From assembly GCF_051251695.1 (NCBI RefSeq), contig NZ_JBPOEU010000014.1, positions 51,581-115,580 of the forward strand: a stretch of DNA of 64,000 bases. The letters are read 5' to 3'. This stretch comes from Maritalea sp051251695. GTDB taxonomy: Bacteria > Pseudomonadota > Alphaproteobacteria > Rhizobiales > Devosiaceae. Numbering within the stretch: the stretch's first letter is position 1; every line of letters begins with the position of its first letter. The notes under the pieces are model-generated. The model ran no database searches, was not told the origin of the DNA, and worked only from the letters and a program-made list of their open reading frames with translations. The translations under genes and the position numbers were made by a program. Shown here piece by piece: positions 42,118 through 51,092 of the stretch.

Positions 42118-42189
42118 TGTAAGTGCTCTTAAAGCTAGAGAAAATGGACACCCCTTTTACATCAAAAAATGGCCGGAGCGAAACCCCAA

Positions 42190-42453
42190 ATGTCGATGAA
42201 ACAGACAATCATTTCAAAATTGACCAAAGAATTTCAGCCAACGCACCTAAAAGTGCATGATGAAAGTGAGCTTCATCGGGGGCATGCGGGGTATCGCGAA
42301 GGGGGGAATAGCCATTTTCGGGTGCAAATCGCCGCACCTTCTTTGGAGGGAAAATTGCGCGTCGCCCAACACCGCGCCATCATGAATTGCTTGAGTGAGG
42401 AACTCAAACAAGAAATTCACGCTTTGGCGATTGAAGTGGAGCCAAATACTTAG
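42190..42453 (+). CDS. BolA-family protein
   Basis: An 87-aa BolA protein with the conserved core HDESELHRGHAGYREGGNSHFRV and AQHRAIMNCLSEEL. BolA proteins bind monothiol glutaredoxins through iron-sulfur clusters and take part in iron sensing or stress. Starts at 42169, 42190 and 42196 are all in frame; 42190 suits the family length. It is divergent from the J-domain gene. Confidence 0.92.
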   Translation: MSMKQTIISKLTKEFQPTHLKVHDESELHRGHAGYREGGNSHFRVQIAAPSLEGKLRVAQHRAIMNCLSEELKQEIHALAIEVEPNT

Positions 42454-42472
42454 CCCCGTTCGTCATTTTTGA

Positions 42473-42501
42473 TTGACGCCTTGGGATGACCTGAATATCT
42501 T
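42473..42501 (+). promoter_or_regulatory. Sigma-70-like promoter for the candidate small RNA
   Basis: TTGACG (42473-42478), a 17-base spacer and TATCTT (42496-42501) lie 20 bases after the bolA stop. A start near 42508 would put the structured hairpin at the 5' end of a transcript ending at the terminator at 42644. Confidence 0.35.
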
Positions 42502-42507
42502 CATTTC

Positions 42508-42644
42508 ACTGCCCAAGCTTTGTCCAAGCGCAGCTTAAGACCAATTGTGGTCTTTGAGCTTTTGGACGAAGAAATGCAGCAAATTAATCTCATATATAAT
42601 CAACAGGCTGTTCCTCCGCGGTGCTTTTGCATGCGCGGTTTTTT
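42508..42644 (+). ncRNA. Candidate structured small RNA or leader, about 137 nt
   Basis: A long nested hairpin spans 42518-42571. The lower stem CTTTGTCCAA (42518-42527) pairs with TTGGACGAAG (42562-42571), with one G-U. After a small internal loop, AGCTTAAGACCA (42532-42543) pairs with TGGTCTT-T-GAGCT (42548-42560) with one bulge and an ATTG loop. A terminator follows at 42616-42644 and a promoter-like sequence lies before it. I do not recognise a known family. It could be a free sRNA or a regulatory leader of the EamA transporter gene. Confidence 0.45.
42616..42644 (+). terminator. Intrinsic terminator upstream of the EamA transporter gene
   Basis: CCGCG (42616-42620) pairs with CGCGG (42634-42638) and GTGC with GCAT around a TTTT loop, with a single bulged G, followed by TTTTTT. 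It lies in the intergenic region, 77 bases before the transporter start. Confidence 0.75.
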
Positions 42645-42720
42645 GCGTTGTCAAACTGGATTTCCGTTCCGTTTTGCGCAGCAAATGGTGATGCCGTTTA
42701 AACCCTCAAGGATATTTGAA

Positions 42721-43602
42721 ATGAGTAATGCAGGTGTTGCAAACCACCAAGACGTGCCCAAAGCGATTGTTTTGACGCTGATTTCCATCTTTATTTTCGG
42801 CATTCAGGACATATTTGTGAAAATGCTGGTTGTGGATTACTCCACAACGCAATTGGTGATGATTAGATTTTGGGGCGTCGCCCTTTTTACCCTTATTTGG
42901 GTGTTGCGCACGACAAAGTTTAGCGATGCTATTCGTTCCCACTTTCCCCTGTTTCAAATTGTGCGCAGCGTGCTGCTGCTGGTGGATATTTGGCTCTTCA
43001 CGGCGGCATTGGGATATATCCAGACCTCAGACGTACAAGCGTTATTTATGATTTATCCGGTTTTGGTGAGTGTTCTTGCCGTACCAATGTTGGGCGAGCG
43101 CATGGGCATGTGGAGATGGGGTGCGGTTTTCATCGGGTTTGTTGGCGCGATGATTGTAATTCGTCCAGGGTTCCAGCAGGTGGAGCTTTCGCATTGGCTG
43201 GTCATCGGTGCAGTTGTCAGTTTTTCGATTTACACAGTACTCACGAGATTGGTCGCGACGCGTGACAGCACAAAAACCTCAATGCTATATTTGGCGCTGG
43301 TGGCTCTCGTGCTTTCAACTGCGACGGGTATTTTCAATTTCGAGTGGATGGATGCCACATCCTGGATGTTGATGGGGGGCGTAATCATATGCGCTATTTC
43401 AACCCATATATTATTCACCGCAGCTTTGAAGTTTGCGCCGGCGGGCACCTTGCAACCGTTTAACTTTTTAAGTTTGCCCGTGGCGGTCTTACTGACCTTC
43501 CTGTTTTTTGGTCATGTAACAGATGCGATTACGCTTTTTGGTGGGGCGCTGACCATTTTTGCGGGCATAATTGTATGGGCGCGCGAACGACGAATAAAAT
43601 GA
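42721..43602 (+). CDS. EamA/DMT-family transporter
   Basis: A 293-aa inner-membrane protein with ten predicted TM helices in two EamA repeats (for example AIVLTLISIFIFGIQDIFVKMLV near the start and TLQPFNFLSLPVAVLLTFLFFG near the end). Substrates of such drug/metabolite transporters cannot be told from sequence. The start MSNAGVANHQ at 42721 follows AAGGA; the frame is open back to 42520 but that region folds as RNA. It sits behind a terminator, so it is either controlled by read-through or has its own promoter in 42645-42700. Confidence 0.88.
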   Translation: MSNAGVANHQDVPKAIVLTLISIFIFGIQDIFVKMLVVDYSTTQLVMIRFWGVALFTLIWVLRTTKFSDAIRSHFPLFQIVRSVLLLVDIWLFTAALGYIQTSDVQALFMIYPVLVSVLAVPMLGERMGMWRWGAVFIGFVGAMIVIRPGFQQVELSHWLVIGAVVSFSIYTVLTRLVATRDSTKTSMLYLALVALVLSTATGIFNFEWMDATSWMLMGGVIICAISTHILFTAALKFAPAGTLQPFNFLSLPVAVLLTFLFFGHVTDAITLFGGALTIFAGIIVWARERRIK

Positions 43603-43665
43603 GGCCTTGGATGCACCGAACTCGGGGCACCCTAAAACGACTTTTTCCAGCGTATCGTGTTGGCG

Positions 43666-44946
43666 CTAGGGAATAATTTTCAACTCAGTAATGCGGTTTC
43701 GCTCTTTCTTTAAAATGCGGAACCGCATGCCGTGGAAGGTGAAGGTCTGGTTGACGTTGGGTATCATTTTGGCTTCATCAAGAATGAGGCCAGCAATTGT
43801 TGTTGCATTTTCGTCTGGCAAATTCCAATCAAGGGCGCGGTTGAGGTCGCGGATGGGGAGTGACCCTTCTACTATGTAAGAACCGTCGGGTTGCTTTTTA
43901 GCACCCTCCATCAAAAGATCATGCTCGTCAGCGATTTCGCCTACGATTTCTTCCAATATGTCTTCAAGGGTCAAAAGCCCTTCAACTTCACCATATTCAT
44001 CGACCACGAGGGCGAAATGTGCCTTTTCGTGCAAAAAGGCATTAAGCTGTGCTTGCACGGGGGTGGTGTCCGGAACGAACCAGGGCTTTGAAACGATCTG
44101 TTGGAAATCAAGTTTTTCAACGTCGCCATTCGCTTTAAACAGTGAGCGAAGTAAATCTTTTGCATGAACCACGCCCACGATATTATCTTGGTTTTCGCGC
44201 CAAAGCGGAATGCGGGTGTAAGGACTTTCCAATATTTCTTGCACCAGTTGTTCGGTTGGCATGTCCGCATCAAGGGCCAGCATTTTGGTGCGGTGGATCA
44301 TGACGTCAGAAACTTCAAGGGCGCTCAGATCGAGAATGCCCCCCAGCATATCCCTATCGTTTTTGATCACTTCGCCATCTCGGTGCAATAAATCCACCGC
44401 GCCGCGCAATTCTTCATGGCCGGTCATGCCGGACGTGTCGTCTTCGCGTCTGGCCCCAACAAGTCGCAAAATCGCATTGACGAGTTTTTGAATGGCGAAG
44501 GTAACAGGGGCGAAAATGGCAACGATGGGGCGAACAACGGGCGCAACGCTTAGCGCAAATTCGTCAGGTTTGGAAATGGCCCAGGTTTTGGGCAGCACTT
44601 CGGAAAAAATAACCACCAATGCGGTCATCACAATGGTGGCGTAAATCACGCCAGTGTCGCCGAATAAGGTGATCAACACACTTGTCGCCAGTGACGAGGC
44701 GAGGATATTGACCATATTGTTGCCCAGCAGCAACGCGCCAATAAGGCGCTCTTTGTCCTCGGCGATTTTTTCAACAAGCAATGCGCGTTTGTTGCCTGCT
44801 TTCACCCAATGGTGAATACGAGCGCGGGAAACGGCGGTCAGCGCGGTTTCAGATCCTGAGAAAAACCCCGAGAGCGCCAAGAGCACAAAAATCGCCGCAA
44901 TCGAAAACCAAATTGCTGGCGGTAAAGTTGCAAAAAATTCGAACAT
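43666..44946 (-). CDS. CNNM/CorC (HlyC)-family CBS-domain membrane protein
   Basis: A 426-aa protein. The N-terminal DUF21/CNNM domain (about residues 1-185) has four TM helices and the SGSETALTAVSRARIHH motif. Two CBS domains follow (about 205-330, with MIHRTKMLALDADM and FVPDTTPVQAQLN) and a CorC-HlyC transporter-associated domain closes it (345-426). Relatives export magnesium. It shares one base with the aroB stop, so it is cotranscribed with aroK-aroB. Confidence 0.93.
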   Translation of the reverse strand: MFEFFATLPPAIWFSIAAIFVLLALSGFFSGSETALTAVSRARIHHWVKAGNKRALLVEKIAEDKERLIGALLLGNNMVNILASSLATSVLITLFGDTGVIYATIVMTALVVIFSEVLPKTWAISKPDEFALSVAPVVRPIVAIFAPVTFAIQKLVNAILRLVGARREDDTSGMTGHEELRGAVDLLHRDGEVIKNDRDMLGGILDLSALEVSDVMIHRTKMLALDADMPTEQLVQEILESPYTRIPLWRENQDNIVGVVHAKDLLRSLFKANGDVEKLDFQQIVSKPWFVPDTTPVQAQLNAFLHEKAHFALVVDEYGEVEGLLTLEDILEEIVGEIADEHDLLMEGAKKQPDGSYIVEGSLPIRDLNRALDWNLPDENATTIAGLILDEAKMIPNVNQTFTFHGMRFRILKKERNRITELKIIP

Positions 44947-46067
44947 TAGCTGCGTTGCTCCTCAAGAAATTCTAAGATTGAGTTGGGTTCTATACCGGTC
45001 TCAATGAAGGCTTCACCAATGCCCCTGGTCAAAATAAAGGTGAGGGCACCGCGTGAGACCTTTTTGTCTTGCGCGATATGATGCATCAAATCAGCACTGG
45101 ATGCCAATGTGCCTGGAATGTCGCTCAACTCAGTTGGCAACCCTACGGTTTTGAAATGGTTGGTGACCCGCACTGCGTCTTGACCGTTGGCCAAGCCCAA
45201 TTTGGTCGAATAGCGATGGGCCAACACCATGCCAACGGCGATGGCTTCGCCGTGCAATAAGCGATCAGAATAGCCGGTTGCCGCTTCAAAAGCGTGGCCG
45301 AATGTGTGCCCCAGATTTAGGAGGGCGCGCACACCATGTTCTTTTTCGTCTGATTTGACAAACCGGGCTTTTGCGCGACACGCGTGGGCGATGGCTTTTG
45401 CGCGTGCAGGGCCGCCCTCAAATATTTCACGCCAATTTTCTTCCAACCAAAAGAAAAACTCAGCATCATCGATCAGTCCGTATTTCGCCATTTCGGCGTA
45501 CCCGGCGCGGAACTGACGTTCTGAAAGGGTTTCTAAGGCCGTTAAATCAGCCGCAACATATCGGGGCTGATGAAATGCGCCGATTAGGTTTTTGCCGTGG
45601 GGCGAATTGATGCCTGTTTTGCCACCAACCGAGCTGTCAACTTGCGCGAGCAGGGATGTCGGCACTTGCACAAAATCCATGCCACGGCGCATAACGGATG
45701 ATGCAAAGCCTGCCAAGTCGCCGACCACCCCGCCGCCAAATGCAATTATGATGTCGTTGCGTTCAAGGCGTTGTGCCAACAAAGCTTCAATCACTTCATT
45801 AAGGGTCTTGTTGGATTTTGAACTTTCGCCGGCCGCAATGCTCACAACTGAATATTGTAGGTCTTCAGCGTCCAAACTTTTCTTGAGACGAGGCAGTTGC
45901 TCACGCTCGACATTTTCATCGGTCACGATGCCAAATCGGGCGCCGGGGAACATCGACTTTAAGGTCGCCCCCAGCGTATCAATAGCGTTGTGGTCAACAT
46001 TGATGTCGTAACTGCGGTGGCCAAGGTCGATGGTGACAATATTTGGCTTCGTGATTTGCTCGGTCAT
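44946..46067 (-). CDS. aroB: AroB: 3-dehydroquinate synthase
   Basis: A 373-aa NAD- and zinc-dependent enzyme, second step of the shikimate pathway. Visible motifs are FGGGVVGDLAGF, QVPTSLLAQVDSSVGGKTGIN, the metal-site glutamate and histidines in AGYAEMAKYGLI, LNLGHTFGHAFEA and the later LLHGEA. It follows aroK with one base between, the common proteobacterial pairing. Confidence 0.97.
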   Translation of the reverse strand: MTEQITKPNIVTIDLGHRSYDINVDHNAIDTLGATLKSMFPGARFGIVTDENVEREQLPRLKKSLDAEDLQYSVVSIAAGESSKSNKTLNEVIEALLAQRLERNDIIIAFGGGVVGDLAGFASSVMRRGMDFVQVPTSLLAQVDSSVGGKTGINSPHGKNLIGAFHQPRYVAADLTALETLSERQFRAGYAEMAKYGLIDDAEFFFWLEENWREIFEGGPARAKAIAHACRAKARFVKSDEKEHGVRALLNLGHTFGHAFEAATGYSDRLLHGEAIAVGMVLAHRYSTKLGLANGQDAVRVTNHFKTVGLPTELSDIPGTLASSADLMHHIAQDKKVSRGALTFILTRGIGEAFIETGIEPNSILEFLEEQRS

Positions 46068-46068
46068 T

Positions 46069-46665
46069 TTATGACTTTGTGGTTGGCGCTAAATGGTCAG
46101 CGAGTGCGGCAATAATTTCTGAGGCAATTTGTTCGTGGCTGGCTTCGTGCGACATCACGGTCACCTCAGCTTTGGCATAAGTTGGATACCGCTTGTCGAC
46201 CAGTGCCTTGAGCGTGCCGTATGGATCCGGGGTGTGCAACAATGGCCGTGTATTTTTGCGGGACACCCGTTCAAACAGCAGATCAATGTCGGCCTTCAGC
46301 CAAACAGAAGTGGCGTGCTTGGCAATATTTTCCCGGGTTGTCGGGTCCATATAGGCCCCACCACCAGTAGAAATGATGGCGTTTTGTCTTGTGCGCAATA
46401 GCCGTGCGATAACCCTTGTCTCCCCTGCGCGAAACTCTTCTTCGCCATGGGTCTCAAAAATATCGGCAATCGGCATGCCCGCAGCGATTTCAATTTCATC
46501 GTCGCTATCAATGAATTCAAGGCCCAGAAAATGAGCCACCCGGCGGCCAACGGTTGATTTGCCTGCGCCCATCATGCCCACGATCACGATCGGCTTTCCA
46601 TTGCGCCCATCATGCACGCGATCTGCGTTGCGCCTGACTATGGTGCTGTCTAGTTCGACCGGCAC
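46069..46665 (-). CDS. aroK: AroK: shikimate kinase
   Basis: A 198-aa kinase for the fifth step of the shikimate pathway. Walker A GMMGAGKSTVGRRVA, the shikimate-site DSDDEIE, the FRAGETRVI segment and the STGGGAYM motif are all intact. The start is GTG 46665: GGAG lies 6 bases before it, while a GTG four codons upstream (46677) has no Shine-Dalgarno. It is divergent from the 49-aa membrane protein and xerD. Confidence 0.95.
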   Translation of the reverse strand: MPVELDSTIVRRNADRVHDGRNGKPIVIVGMMGAGKSTVGRRVAHFLGLEFIDSDDEIEIAAGMPIADIFETHGEEEFRAGETRVIARLLRTRQNAIISTGGGAYMDPTTRENIAKHATSVWLKADIDLLFERVSRKNTRPLLHTPDPYGTLKALVDKRYPTYAKAEVTVMSHEASHEQIASEIIAALADHLAPTTKS

Positions 46666-46799
46666 TAAATTCTCCACTAAATCCTGAATGACAGGTTGAA
46701 GCGATGTGCGGGCAAATTGTCAAGCCAATTGGTTTCATCAAATGCTTGATCGGGGACGCAAAATAGATCAAAAAGGACAATCAAGGGAGTTAAAGTTTC

Positions 46800-46949
46800 A
46801 TGCCGACACTTATTCGATTTTTAGTTTTTATAGGCGTGTTGGCTGGAATTGTCTTTGGCACCATGTATGCCCTTACCATTTTTGTGGACCCAACGCCGCG
46901 TGAAATGAGTGAACGTATCCCTGCGCGCGAGTTGTTTGACAACAAATAG
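46800..46949 (+). CDS. Small single-TM membrane protein (49 aa)
   Basis: A 49-aa frame from ATG 46800 with AAGGGAG about 10 bases upstream. It encodes one TM helix (about residues 4-28, LIRFLVFIGVLAGIVFGTMY) followed by a short polar tail TIFVDPTPREMSERIPAREL. Similar short proteins occur upstream of xerD in rhizobia, sometimes misnamed histidine kinase. No function is known to me. It ends 9 bases before xerD and is probably cotranscribed with it. Confidence 0.75.
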   Translation: MPTLIRFLVFIGVLAGIVFGTMYALTIFVDPTPREMSERIPARELFDNK

Positions 46950-46958
46950 GTCGCCCCT

Positions 46959-47870
46959 ATGACCAACGATCAATTGATCGAAAATTTTCTGGAAATGATG
47001 AGTGCCGAAAGAGGCGCAGCGCAAAACACGCTTGAAGCCTATCGACGCGATCTTGGTGATTTTGAGCAATTTGCAAAAACCAAAACCACCCCAATTGGTC
47101 AGGCTGATCGTCATCTCATTCAGCACTATCTCATTGATTTGGACGAACGCGGATTTGCAGCCACCAGTGCGGCGCGGCGTTTAAGCTCTATTCGGCAATT
47201 TTACCAATTTCTCGTGGCTGACGACATCCGCAAAGATGACCCAACCCGGGTGATCCCCGCGCCCAAAGCGGGTGTGCGCTTGCCCAAAACCATGTCGATT
47301 GAAGAAGTTGATCAACTTTTCGCCCAAGCCGAACTGGAAGCAAGTGATGATCAACTTAAACCCAAAGCGCAATTACGGGCGCAAAAACTATATGTTTTGC
47401 TCGAACTTTTATATGGCACGGGTATGCGTGTTTCAGAGCTTGTGGGGCTTTTGCGATCAAGCGTTACAAGAGAAGCCAGCATGCTCAACATCATTGGCAA
47501 GGGCGATAAAGAACGTGTGGTGCCGCTTAACGACCGGGCGAAGGATGCGTTGCTTGCTTATTTATCTAACTTGGCGCCGGGCCGGTTTGTTTTTCCAGCC
47601 AACACCGATACGGGTTTTATGGCGCGACAAGTTTTTGCCCGTGATTTGAAGGGTTTGGCCGGACGCGCTGGGTTGAACACCCAAAAGATTTCACCGCACA
47701 TTATGCGCCATGCTTTCGCCTCACATTTGTTGGAAAGGGGAGCCGACCTTCGTGTGGTGCAATTATTGCTGGGGCATTCTGATATTTCGACAACGCAGAT
47801 TTATACGCATATTCTTGATGAGCGATTGACTTCGCTTGTGCATGATCACCATCCTTTGGCCAAAGAATAG
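46959..47870 (+). CDS. xerD: XerD-type site-specific tyrosine recombinase
   Basis: A 303-aa recombinase that resolves chromosome dimers at dif with XerC. The N-terminal SAM-like core-binding domain spans residues 4-90; the catalytic domain has R157 (GTGMRVSEL), K182, HIMRHAF with H247 and R250, H273 in LLGHSDISTTQ and the nucleophile Y282. The match to XerD rather than a mobile integrase rests on length and the aroK/accA context. Confidence 0.93.
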   Translation: MTNDQLIENFLEMMSAERGAAQNTLEAYRRDLGDFEQFAKTKTTPIGQADRHLIQHYLIDLDERGFAATSAARRLSSIRQFYQFLVADDIRKDDPTRVIPAPKAGVRLPKTMSIEEVDQLFAQAELEASDDQLKPKAQLRAQKLYVLLELLYGTGMRVSELVGLLRSSVTREASMLNIIGKGDKERVVPLNDRAKDALLAYLSNLAPGRFVFPANTDTGFMARQVFARDLKGLAGRAGLNTQKISPHIMRHAFASHLLERGADLRVVQLLLGHSDISTTQIYTHILDERLTSLVHDHHPLAKE

Positions 47871-48029
47871 AAATCGGGCGGCGCGTTTGAGGTTGGTTTC
47901 GGAACAAATTTTGTAGTCTATTTGGTTCGCAAAGCTTGACATTAACGGGGGGAATGGCCACTTTCCGCCGCAATTAAAAGGGTTCCAAAGAGCAACATGC
48001 TTGGCGGGACAATTAGAAGACGGAACAAT

Positions 48030-48986
48030 ATGCAGTCCTATCTCGAGTTTGAAAAGCCGGTCGCAGATTTACTGGGTAAAGTGCAAGAGCTTAAGTCGCT
48101 TGCGCAAAGTGGTGAAGCGGTTGAAATAGAAGATGAAGTGAAACGTTTGCAAAATAAGGCAGACGAGGCATTGCTAGATATTTATGGCCGCCTGTCGCCT
48201 TGGCAAAAAACCCAGGTCGCGCGCCATCCTTTGCGTCCGCACTTTATTGATTATGTAAAAGAGCTGATTACCGACTTTGTCCCGCTCGCTGGCGACCGAA
48301 AATATGCCGAAGATGCTGCTGTTCAATGCGGCTTTGGTCGATTTGATGGTCAAGCGGTTGCCATTATTGGACAGGAAAAAGGCTCCAATACAGAAACACG
48401 TCTTAAGCACAATTTCGGTTCTGCTCGACCAGAAGGCTACCGTAAAGCGGTGCGCGTTATGGATATGGCGGACCGGTTTGATATACCGGTTTTGTTTTTC
48501 ATCGATACAGCGGGTGCTTATCCTGGGGTTGGTGCTGAAGAGCGCGGTCAGGCCGAAGCCATCGCGCGCTCTACGGAAATGTGCCTTGAAATCGGTGTGC
48601 CATCGATTGCGATTGTTATTGGTGAGGGTGGTTCTGGCGGCGCGATTGCGATTGCGACGGCCAATAAAGTGGTAATGCTTCAGCATTCTATTTACACGGT
48701 TGCTTCGCCCGAAGCGGCGGCGTCAATTTTGTGGCGTGATGCAGCTAAGGCGCAAGAAGCGGCGAACAATATGAAAATCACCGCACAAGATTTGCTTGGA
48801 TTTGGCATTATTGACCAAATCATTCCCGAACCTGCCGGTGGCGCGCATCGTCATCCTCAAGAGATATTGCAATCCACCCATAAAGTGATTGAAGATTTCT
48901 TGGCGGAATATGAAGGCAAAGGCCGACTTGAAGTGCGTGAGCATCGCCGTGAAAAGTTCTTAGCCATGGGTTCTGACCTTGCATAA
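48030..48986 (+). CDS. accA: AccA: acetyl-CoA carboxylase carboxyltransferase alpha subunit
   Basis: A 318-aa subunit that with AccD transfers carboxyl from biotin to acetyl-CoA, the first step of fatty acid synthesis. The start MQSYLEFEKPVADL at 48030 is the conserved N-terminus. Core motifs are FGRFDGQAVAIIGQEKG, FIDTAGAYPGVGAEERGQAEAIA and IGEGGSGGAIAI. It is monocistronic by spacing. Confidence 0.97.
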   Translation: MQSYLEFEKPVADLLGKVQELKSLAQSGEAVEIEDEVKRLQNKADEALLDIYGRLSPWQKTQVARHPLRPHFIDYVKELITDFVPLAGDRKYAEDAAVQCGFGRFDGQAVAIIGQEKGSNTETRLKHNFGSARPEGYRKAVRVMDMADRFDIPVLFFIDTAGAYPGVGAEERGQAEAIARSTEMCLEIGVPSIAIVIGEGGSGGAIAIATANKVVMLQHSIYTVASPEAAASILWRDAAKAQEAANNMKITAQDLLGFGIIDQIIPEPAGGAHRHPQEILQSTHKVIEDFLAEYEGKGRLEVREHRREKFLAMGSDLA

Positions 48987-49116
48987 TACGTTCGGACTTC
49001 ACCTAAAAGTGAATTGATTGCTCAGTAAAACCTCTTTGGTCTTCAAATGATTAACTGTAATTTATTTGAGGCCATCTAGTGTTGAGCATCGGGCGGTTTC
49101 GTTTTGGAGTTATCTT

Positions 49117-50136
49117 TTGGTTTTTGGTTTGCGCGAATTTGCGAAAATTCTGACGGTGCTTTTGGGTGTTTTTTTGCTGGCGGCTTGTACCACTGGCTTT
49201 GAAAGCAATCGCCACAATATCCCTTTGACATCTTTGACCAAAGTTCGCCTCAATCAGATGGGGTCGAGCGAAGGTTCGCCCATGTTGGTGCGGATATTTA
49301 AGCGCGAAAGCGAGCTTGAGGTTTGGAAAAAAGTTAAGAAAACCGGCAAGTTTGCCCACTTCCGTACCTATAAAATCTGCGCTTGGTCAGGCGATTTGGG
49401 CCCGAAATTCCGAGAAGGCGACCGTCAATCTCCCGAAGGGTTTTATGACGTGACGCCGGGTTTGATGAACCCGCGCTCCAACTATTTCCTGGCGTTTAAT
49501 CTTGGGTTCCCGAACCGCTTTGACCGCTCCCATGGCCGCACCGGTTCCAACATTATGGTGCATGGCGATTGTTCATCTCGCGGTTGCTACGCGATGACAG
49601 ACGAAAAAATCGGTGAGATTTACGCGCTGGCGCGTGAAACTTTTAAGGGTGGCGCGAAGAGTTTTCAGGTTCAAGTTTTCCCATTCAGGATGACAGCGAC
49701 AAACTTGGCTGAGTTTAGCGACAGCAAACATATGAAGTTCTGGCGCGACATCAAAGTTGGTTATGACCATTTTGAAATCACAAAAGAACGCCCAAGTTGG
49801 TCGGTCTGTTCTGGTCGCTACGGTATCAACAAAGCGGGTGGTTGTGGCAACACAACGCTAAACGCTAGTGATCAAAAGCGTTACAGCGAGAAGCAAACCC
49901 AGGACGCAGCTGCGCTTAAAGTTGCGATGGCCAACAAGGGCCAAGCCAAATTGGATGCTGAAGCAGCTGCAGTGCGGAAAATTAAAGCCGCTCAAGCCGC
50001 GGAAGAGCGCAAGCAAGCCCTCAACCAGACAACCAAGAATGTTACTGGCTGGTTCGGTGGTCTATTTGGCGGCGGCAATGCTCAAGCACAGACTGTTGAA
50101 GACTCGAACGCGCCAAATCCGCCAAAGCGTCCATAA
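49117..50136 (+). CDS. YafK-like L,D-transpeptidase lipoprotein
   Basis: A 339-aa envelope protein with a YkuD catalytic domain. The motif HGDCSSRGC (about residues 149-157) supplies the catalytic His and Cys. The start is TTG 49117, because GGAG lies 7 bases upstream and it yields a lipoprotein signal ending LLAAC with Cys24. Family members cut or form peptidoglycan cross-links or release Braun lipoprotein. After the domain there is an Ala/Lys-rich, likely coiled, tail (about residues 255-339) ending in a Gly-rich patch and Pro-rich end. Confidence 0.88.
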   Translation: MVFGLREFAKILTVLLGVFLLAACTTGFESNRHNIPLTSLTKVRLNQMGSSEGSPMLVRIFKRESELEVWKKVKKTGKFAHFRTYKICAWSGDLGPKFREGDRQSPEGFYDVTPGLMNPRSNYFLAFNLGFPNRFDRSHGRTGSNIMVHGDCSSRGCYAMTDEKIGEIYALARETFKGGAKSFQVQVFPFRMTATNLAEFSDSKHMKFWRDIKVGYDHFEITKERPSWSVCSGRYGINKAGGCGNTTLNASDQKRYSEKQTQDAAALKVAMANKGQAKLDAEAAAVRKIKAAQAAEERKQALNQTTKNVTGWFGGLFGGGNAQAQTVEDSNAPNPPKRP

Positions 50137-50174
50137 AACTTGCAAGCATCTGAGCTTACTCCTAGTTTTGAGGC

Positions 50175-51092
50175 ATGAGTTTAAAAACACTGCCCAATTG
50201 GCCTTCGCTTGCGCCCCAATTTGATTTGGAACGCTTGCTTTTCGGCGATAAATCCACGCGACTACGCAAATGGTGTGCTGACCAAATAGATCTGATGACG
50301 GACCCAGATTTCGCACGGCTCTTTTCGGACAATATCGATAAATTCGATGTAGCATCCTCGGCTTATAATCATCGACATATCACCACAAAACATGGCGAAT
50401 TGCTTGGTGGTATCCGGTTCTATGGGTTGGACGTCGAGCGCCCCTTCGTTGAAATAATCGCCCATAGTTTTGATGATTTTGAGCGGCTGCGCTCCACGGT
50501 TCAGGCGGAATGGGCGATCTTTGCGCCTCAATTTCTCAGGCTGGTTGTTGCCAAAGACCAGTTGCCGACACCCGATGCGGTTCTGGACCTTTCGATCCAT
50601 GGCGCAAGATATCAAGATATGAAGGTCGGCGAAAATCCGGTTGAATTGGTTCATGAGGAAGATGCCAAGGCCATTTATGAAGTAGTGAGAACGCGCTATG
50701 CCGCGCTGGAGCTAGAAAACCGTGAAATGGCCCGCAATATTTCTGTCGCTGAGCGATCAGAATTGCAGTCATGTGCAGCGCAAGATGGTCTGTTTTCTGC
50801 TCGTCTGATTGGTGAAGACGTAACGATTGGTGTGATCGCTGTTCGACAGGCTGGGATTGACTGGATTGAGGGTGACGAGGTGGTTGAAGAAGTGACCGCG
50901 ATCGGATCCGGGGGCAATGGTTACGCTGTTCACATGCAACAAGCATTGGCAGAACTGCGAAGTGTCAATCAGCCAAATCGCTTGCTGATCGGCACGATTG
51001 AGCGGCACAATCATTCATCCCGAAAATCTGCCACCCGCGCGGGACGTCCCGAAATATTGCGAAAAGTCTTTGTGCCGTTAGAGGCTCGCTAA
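50175..51092 (+). CDS. Uncharacterised protein, possible GNAT-like fold
   Basis: A 305-aa cytosolic protein that I do not recognise with certainty. The C-terminal half (VIAVRQAGIDWIEGDEVVEEVTAIGSGGNGYAVHMQ, then a final TIERHNHSSRKSATRAGRPEILRKVFVPL) looks like the end of an N-acetyltransferase fold, where Asn near RKSATRAG would contact CoA. The N-terminal half is unassigned. It overlaps the convergent GNAT gene by four bases. Confidence 0.7.
   Translation: MSLKTLPNWPSLAPQFDLERLLFGDKSTRLRKWCADQIDLMTDPDFARLFSDNIDKFDVASSAYNHRHITTKHGELLGGIRFYGLDVERPFVEIIAHSFDDFERLRSTVQAEWAIFAPQFLRLVVAKDQLPTPDAVLDLSIHGARYQDMKVGENPVELVHEEDAKAIYEVVRTRYAALELENREMARNISVAERSELQSCAAQDGLFSARLIGEDVTIGVIAVRQAGIDWIEGDEVVEEVTAIGSGGNGYAVHMQQALAELRSVNQPNRLLIGTIERHNHSSRKSATRAGRPEILRKVFVPLEAR

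Noticed and set aside
42520..42720. Extended N-terminus of the EamA transporter
   Set aside because: The extra 67 residues have no TM or family match, and the region contains a strong hairpin and an intrinsic terminator; AAGGA precedes ATG 42721.
46959..47870. Tyrosine recombinase as a sign of a mobile element
   Set aside because: Length, motifs and the aroK/accA neighbourhood match chromosomal XerD; no attachment-site repeats or phage genes are seen.
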